Part shown: positions 61,566 through 64,000 of the stretch, piece after piece
Layout: each line of letters begins with the position of its first letter
Numbering within the stretch: position 1 is the first letter of the stretch
NCBI GenBank assembly: GCA_937876465.1
Contig: CALEHV010000019.1
Coordinates: 35,905 to 99,904, forward strand
Length of the DNA stretch: 64,000 nt
Direction of reading: 5' to 3'
Origin: an uncultured Bacillota bacterium
Lineage (GTDB): Bacteria; Bacillota_I; Bacilli_A; RFN20; CAG-826
The notes under the pieces: model-generated
Database searches by the model: none
The model's input: the letters and a program-made list of their open reading frames with translations, nothing else
Told to the model about the DNA's origin: nothing
Translations under genes and position numbers: made by a program

Positions 61566-61574
61566 ATTATTTTT

Positions 61575-62033
61575 TTAATTGTTGCAAAATTTTTTGTACA
61601 AATGATCAATTTCAGAAGGGACAAAGTGAACATCACCATTATCTAATAGAACTTTTGATTCATAAACTCCGTATGAATAAAAGCTTAATTTATTAGAAAA
61701 AATTTCCCCTGAATATTCATAATAAAAAGTTACTAAAATTCTAGTACGAAAATCAGAAATATCTAAATAAGATTCTGGGTCTTTTTTAATAGCAAATTCT
61801 TTTATATAAAATATTAAAGAATTTATGCTTTCTTCATCCTGAATAGTAAGATAACCAGTTTCGTTTTCGTCTTTCCACCCTTTTTTATTATGCGTATAAT
61901 CAACGCTCGCTTTTAAAACATCAAAATTTTCAAACGCCAATTCAATGTGAGGCCACCCTCTTGTATCAATACCTCCACAACTAGACGTTAAACAAACAAG
62001 AGATAAAAGAAATAATCTTTTATAAATTTTCAA
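61575..62033 (-). CDS. Small secreted lipoprotein (unknown function)
   Basis: The 152-residue protein has a lipobox ending at Cys19 (TSSC). The mature part has alternating strands and charged residues (IELAFENFDVLKASVDYTHNKKGW, TRILVTFYYEYSGEIF) with no known motif. The start is TTG at 62033, supported by AAAGGA 8 bases upstream; no nearby ATG fits the signal peptide. It lies 9 bases before the start of the interrupted peptidase gene and in the same frame, so the two are probably co-expressed; an inhibitor or partner role is only speculation. Confidence 0.65.
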   Translation of the reverse strand: MKIYKRLFLLSLVCLTSSCGGIDTRGWPHIELAFENFDVLKASVDYTHNKKGWKDENETGYLTIQDEESINSLIFYIKEFAIKKDPESYLDISDFRTRILVTFYYEYSGEIFSNKLSFYSYGVYESKVLLDNGDVHFVPSEIDHLYKKFCNN

Positions 62034-62176
62034 TAATCTATTCCTTTCTTCCCCTTTATTTTATTCTAAACATATCATTCTTTTTTTACAACACCATTTT
62101 TCTATTTATTATTAAAACAATAACGTTTCAAAATATCTACAACTTCAAATTCTAAATCTTCATATTTTTTAATAAA

Positions 62177-62605
62177 TTAAATTACACGATTTCTCCAGTC
62201 AGAAACGACTGTATTTGTAAGGCGATCAAACACTGTTTTTTCGGTGTGGACTGCCAATGTGTAAATAGCGGAAATGCCTATTAATATGATGCAACCTTCT
62301 GTTGCTGCTCTGGCCAAACAAACACTGAATGATAAACGTGAAATGTCTGTGTGAACAACTCTAAGACCAAAGATTAATCTTCCTAAAGTACGTCCGTTAG
62401 ATGCAAAAAGCCAGATTGAGTAGATAAAAGTAAATACAAACCAAGTAGCAAAAAGCATACCTAAAACCACAAAGATTACTGGAATTTGGTTAAGTTCAGA
62501 AAAACGAGCATATGCAAAAATTAATGCAACAACAGGAATTGCATATGCTAAAAGCATATCTATAATGTATGCCCAGATTCTTTTACCAAATGTAGCTATA
62601 TTCAT
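62177..62605 (-). CDS. RDD family membrane protein
   Basis: The 142-residue protein begins with the RDD pattern FGKRIWAYIIDMLLAYAIP and has GRTLGRLIFGLRVVH in the middle. Three hydrophobic segments lie at about 12-32, 38-62 and 95-118. The family function is mostly unknown (some are Na+/H+ antiporters). It overlaps hemW by ATGA, showing TGA as a stop. Confidence 0.85.
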   Translation of the reverse strand: MNIATFGKRIWAYIIDMLLAYAIPVVALIFAYARFSELNQIPVIFVVLGMLFATWFVFTFIYSIWLFASNGRTLGRLIFGLRVVHTDISRLSFSVCLARAATEGCIILIGISAIYTLAVHTEKTVFDRLTNTVVSDWRNRVI

Positions 62606-63696
62606 AAAAGTTTAAGTAATATGCGATCCATGGTTATTAACCCTTCGTCGCTAAGCATTATTCTATCATTATTTATTAAAATAAGTCGATTATTTATTAG
62701 TTCAGCCAACTTGTCTTTAAACATTGATTCAAATTCTTCCCCGAATCTATTTTTAAATGTTTTCTTATCAAAGCCTTGCTCAAGTCTAAGATTGCAAAGT
62801 AAAAAATCTTCCAATTCGGTCTTCTTAGAAATCGTTTCTTTTGTGTCTATAAAGGCTTTTGAGAGGTATTTATCCAAATTCTTAGTATTTGTATATCTAA
62901 CTCCATTAACGTAGCCAGAAGCGCCTAATCCAATTCCGTAATATTCTTCATCACGCCAATAAGTTAAATTATGTTTGGAGTAATTTCCGTTTCTTGCGAA
63001 GTTGCTTACTTCGTAACGTTCGTATCCATTCGCTCTTAAAGTTCTTAAAATTTCGTCATAATAAATTCTAGAATCATCTTCATTTTGTTCACTTATTTTA
63101 TCGTTAAAGAACCTTGTTCCTTCTGAAACTATAAGCGAATATATCGAAATGTGTTCAGTGTTAAGCTTCAAAATATTTTCTAAATCAATTTTAAGGTCGT
63201 TTAAGGTTTGATGAGGAAATCCATAAATGAGATCAATATTGATATTAGAAAAGCCTTCTTGCTTTGCAAGTTCCACCACTTTTACAGCATCTTCAAAAGT
63301 ATGCTTCCTTCCAATTGCTAAAAGCATTTTGTTATTTGTTGACTCAATTCCAATGCTTAAACGATTGACGCCATAAGCTTTCATCAATCTAAGTTTTTCA
63401 ACTGTTAGATTTTCTACATTTGCTTCAACTGTAAATTCACATGCATCAGATTTATACTGCGATATTTTCCTAAGCAAATTTTCAAGTTCTTCAATACTTA
63501 ATGAAGTCGGGGTTCCACCGCCAACATAGATTGTATCAACTATGTTGATATGATACGAATCTAATTCACAAAAAAGAGCCTCAAAATAAGGCTCTGAAAA
63601 TTTTTTATTATAGAAAAGTTTTGTGAAGTCACAATAGTGACAAATATGAGTACAAAAAGGTATATGGATGTATAAAGAATTAATTTTCTTTTGCAT
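62602..63696 (-). CDS. hemW: Radical SAM protein HemW (coproporphyrinogen III oxidase-like)
   Basis: The 364-residue protein starts SLYIHIPFCTHICHYCDFTKLF, with CxxxCxxC for the radical-SAM cluster, then VDTIYVGGGTPTSLS, VEANVENLT, RLSIGIES and INIDLIYGFPHQT, and a C-terminal HemN-like domain. HemW inserts or carries heme; it lacks the extra Cys of true HemN. ATG 63696 gives the family N-terminus; the upstream extension lies inside the neighbouring gene, which it overlaps by 17 bases. Confidence 0.92.
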   Translation of the reverse strand: MQKKINSLYIHIPFCTHICHYCDFTKLFYNKKFSEPYFEALFCELDSYHINIVDTIYVGGGTPTSLSIEELENLLRKISQYKSDACEFTVEANVENLTVEKLRLMKAYGVNRLSIGIESTNNKMLLAIGRKHTFEDAVKVVELAKQEGFSNINIDLIYGFPHQTLNDLKIDLENILKLNTEHISIYSLIVSEGTRFFNDKISEQNEDDSRIYYDEILRTLRANGYERYEVSNFARNGNYSKHNLTYWRDEEYYGIGLGASGYVNGVRYTNTKNLDKYLSKAFIDTKETISKKTELEDFLLCNLRLEQGFDKKTFKNRFGEEFESMFKDKLAELINNRLILINNDRIMLSDEGLITMDRILLKLL

Positions 63697-63940
63697 CGTC
63701 GTTTTTGACTTCTTCAATAGTGCCTTCTTCTTTTTTCTCTTCAAGTTCATCAACAGGCACTAAAATACGATCAAGCTCTTGTTGAACTGCTTGTTCTTCT
63801 GTGATTTCTTCGTCTTTCTTGATTTGAAGAGACGAAAAACGTCTCTTAACTAAAATAACAATTAAAACAAGTGCTCCAAAGAATCCTGTGACTCCAAGGA
63901 CAATCCATAATGGTAATAATTGATCTGCAGCGAATATCAT
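63680..63940 (-). CDS. Small single-pass membrane protein with acidic tail
   Basis: The 86-residue protein has one transmembrane helix (about 10-32), a basic stop (KRRFSSLQIKK) and an acidic, Glu-rich cytoplasmic tail (about 43-86). No family is recognised. It overlaps the hemW start by 17 bases, so it may be co-translated. No clear SD; GATAAT lies 11 bases before the ATG. Confidence 0.6.
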   Translation of the reverse strand: MIFAADQLLPLWIVLGVTGFFGALVLIVILVKRRFSSLQIKKDEEITEEQAVQQELDRILVPVDELEEKKEEGTIEEVKNDDAKEN

Positions 63941-63955
63941 AAGTGTCTCGTATTA

Positions 63956-63981
63956 TCTAGTTGTATCCCGGCTGAACTAGA
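63956..63981. repeat. Inverted repeat upstream of the small membrane protein gene
   Basis: TCTAGTT (63956-63962) and AACTAGA (63975-63981) with a 12-base loop, close to the promoter region of the 63680 gene at the window edge. It may be an operator or part of a leader; truncated context. Confidence 0.35.
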
Positions 63982-64000
63982 CAAACCTTTCTTTCTCCGG

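Noticed and set aside
62100..62176. Short protein-like in-frame tail after the RDD stop codon (FIKKYEDLEFEVVDILKRY...)
   Set aside because: About 23 stop-free codons are easily expected by chance, with no start, SD or known similarity; not enough for readthrough or a second interrupted gene.
63941..64000. tRNA-like sequence at the window end
   Set aside because: There is an inverted repeat but no T-loop GTTCRA-type motif, no acceptor stem and no CCA; the region is cut by the window edge.

Overview
This 64 kb window is chromosomal sequence from an AT-rich, low-GC Gram-positive bacterium of the Bacilli / Mollicutes-like side of Bacillota. Gene order follows Bacillus in long blocks: ybeY-cdd-era-recO-glyS-dnaG-rpoD-trmK-nif3, yqeG-yqeH-nadD-yqeK-rsfS, hrcA-grpE-dnaK-dnaJ, and plsY divergent from parE-parC. 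Some traits are those of streamlined lineages: NadD fused to YqeK, YbeY fused to Cdd, one-piece GlyRS, a long PlsY and very short intergenic gaps. TGA ends several genes (for example the ATGA overlaps of hemW/RDD and trmK/nif3) and tryptophan is TGG, so this is the standard code and not a Mycoplasma code. I see no sporulation genes, rRNA, tRNA, CRISPR array, phage or insertion sequence. Placement in an uncultured gut group such as RF39, or near Acholeplasmatales or Erysipelotrichia, is inference.

Layout. 1-3.7 kb: 3' end of recJ, then two divergent secreted lipoproteins. 3.7-6 kb: bifunctional Rel. 6-13.9 kb: one long operon hisS-aspS-tkt-yqhY-membrane protein-nusB-xseA-xseB. 13.9-21 kb: dxs, dinB-xerD, deoB with a partial NMT1-type ABC importer (no ATPase), and a membrane protein. 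21.5-25 kb (minus strand): yqeG-yqeH-nadD/yqeK-rsfS. 25-30.5 kb: parE-parC and divergent plsY, followed by a structured 364 bp noncoding region. 30.8-38.2 kb: MBL hydrolase-efp-yneF, rpmG, ispG, M18 aminopeptidase-nfo-DEAD helicase, ispH. 38.2-47.8 kb: the era/dnaG/rpoD block, with a divergent sigma-like paralog just downstream of rpoD. 47.8-55.1 kb: a C39 peptidase-membrane protein, rpsU, deoC, rpmF, mtaB-rsmE cluster and an ABC-F ATPase. 55.2-59.9 kb: the HrcA heat-shock operon with two CIRCE operators. 60-64 kb: an interrupted secreted cysteine peptidase, a small lipoprotein, an RDD protein, hemW and a small membrane protein.

How the genes work together. Three MEP isoprenoid genes (dxs, ispG, ispH) occur, unlinked. 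Nucleoside salvage is represented by cdd, deoB and deoC; the deoC product glyceraldehyde 3-phosphate joins the pools used by Tkt and Dxs. Translation and its quality control (HisRS, AspRS, GlyRS, EF-P, L32, L33, S21, YbeY, Era, RsfS, YqeH, RsmE, TrmK, MtaB) and replication/repair (RecJ, XseAB, DinB, XerD, TopoIV, DnaG, RecO, Nfo) dominate.

Most noteworthy signals: (1) a TTAGTA motif in direct repeats with exact 11-bp phasing, three copies overlapping the starts of dxs and dnaG, three just after plsY and two in the 21.5 kb gap; (2) many genes whose -10 box ends only 6-10 nt before the ATG with no Shine-Dalgarno, implying widespread leaderless mRNAs; (3) a degenerate sigma-70 paralog beside rpoD with its own consensus leaderless promoter; (4) a YbeY-Cdd fusion that keeps a perfect internal ribosome binding site and ATG before the Cdd part; (5) a C39 exporter-like protein lacking the ATPase domain; (6) a secreted peptidase gene split by one in-frame TAA.
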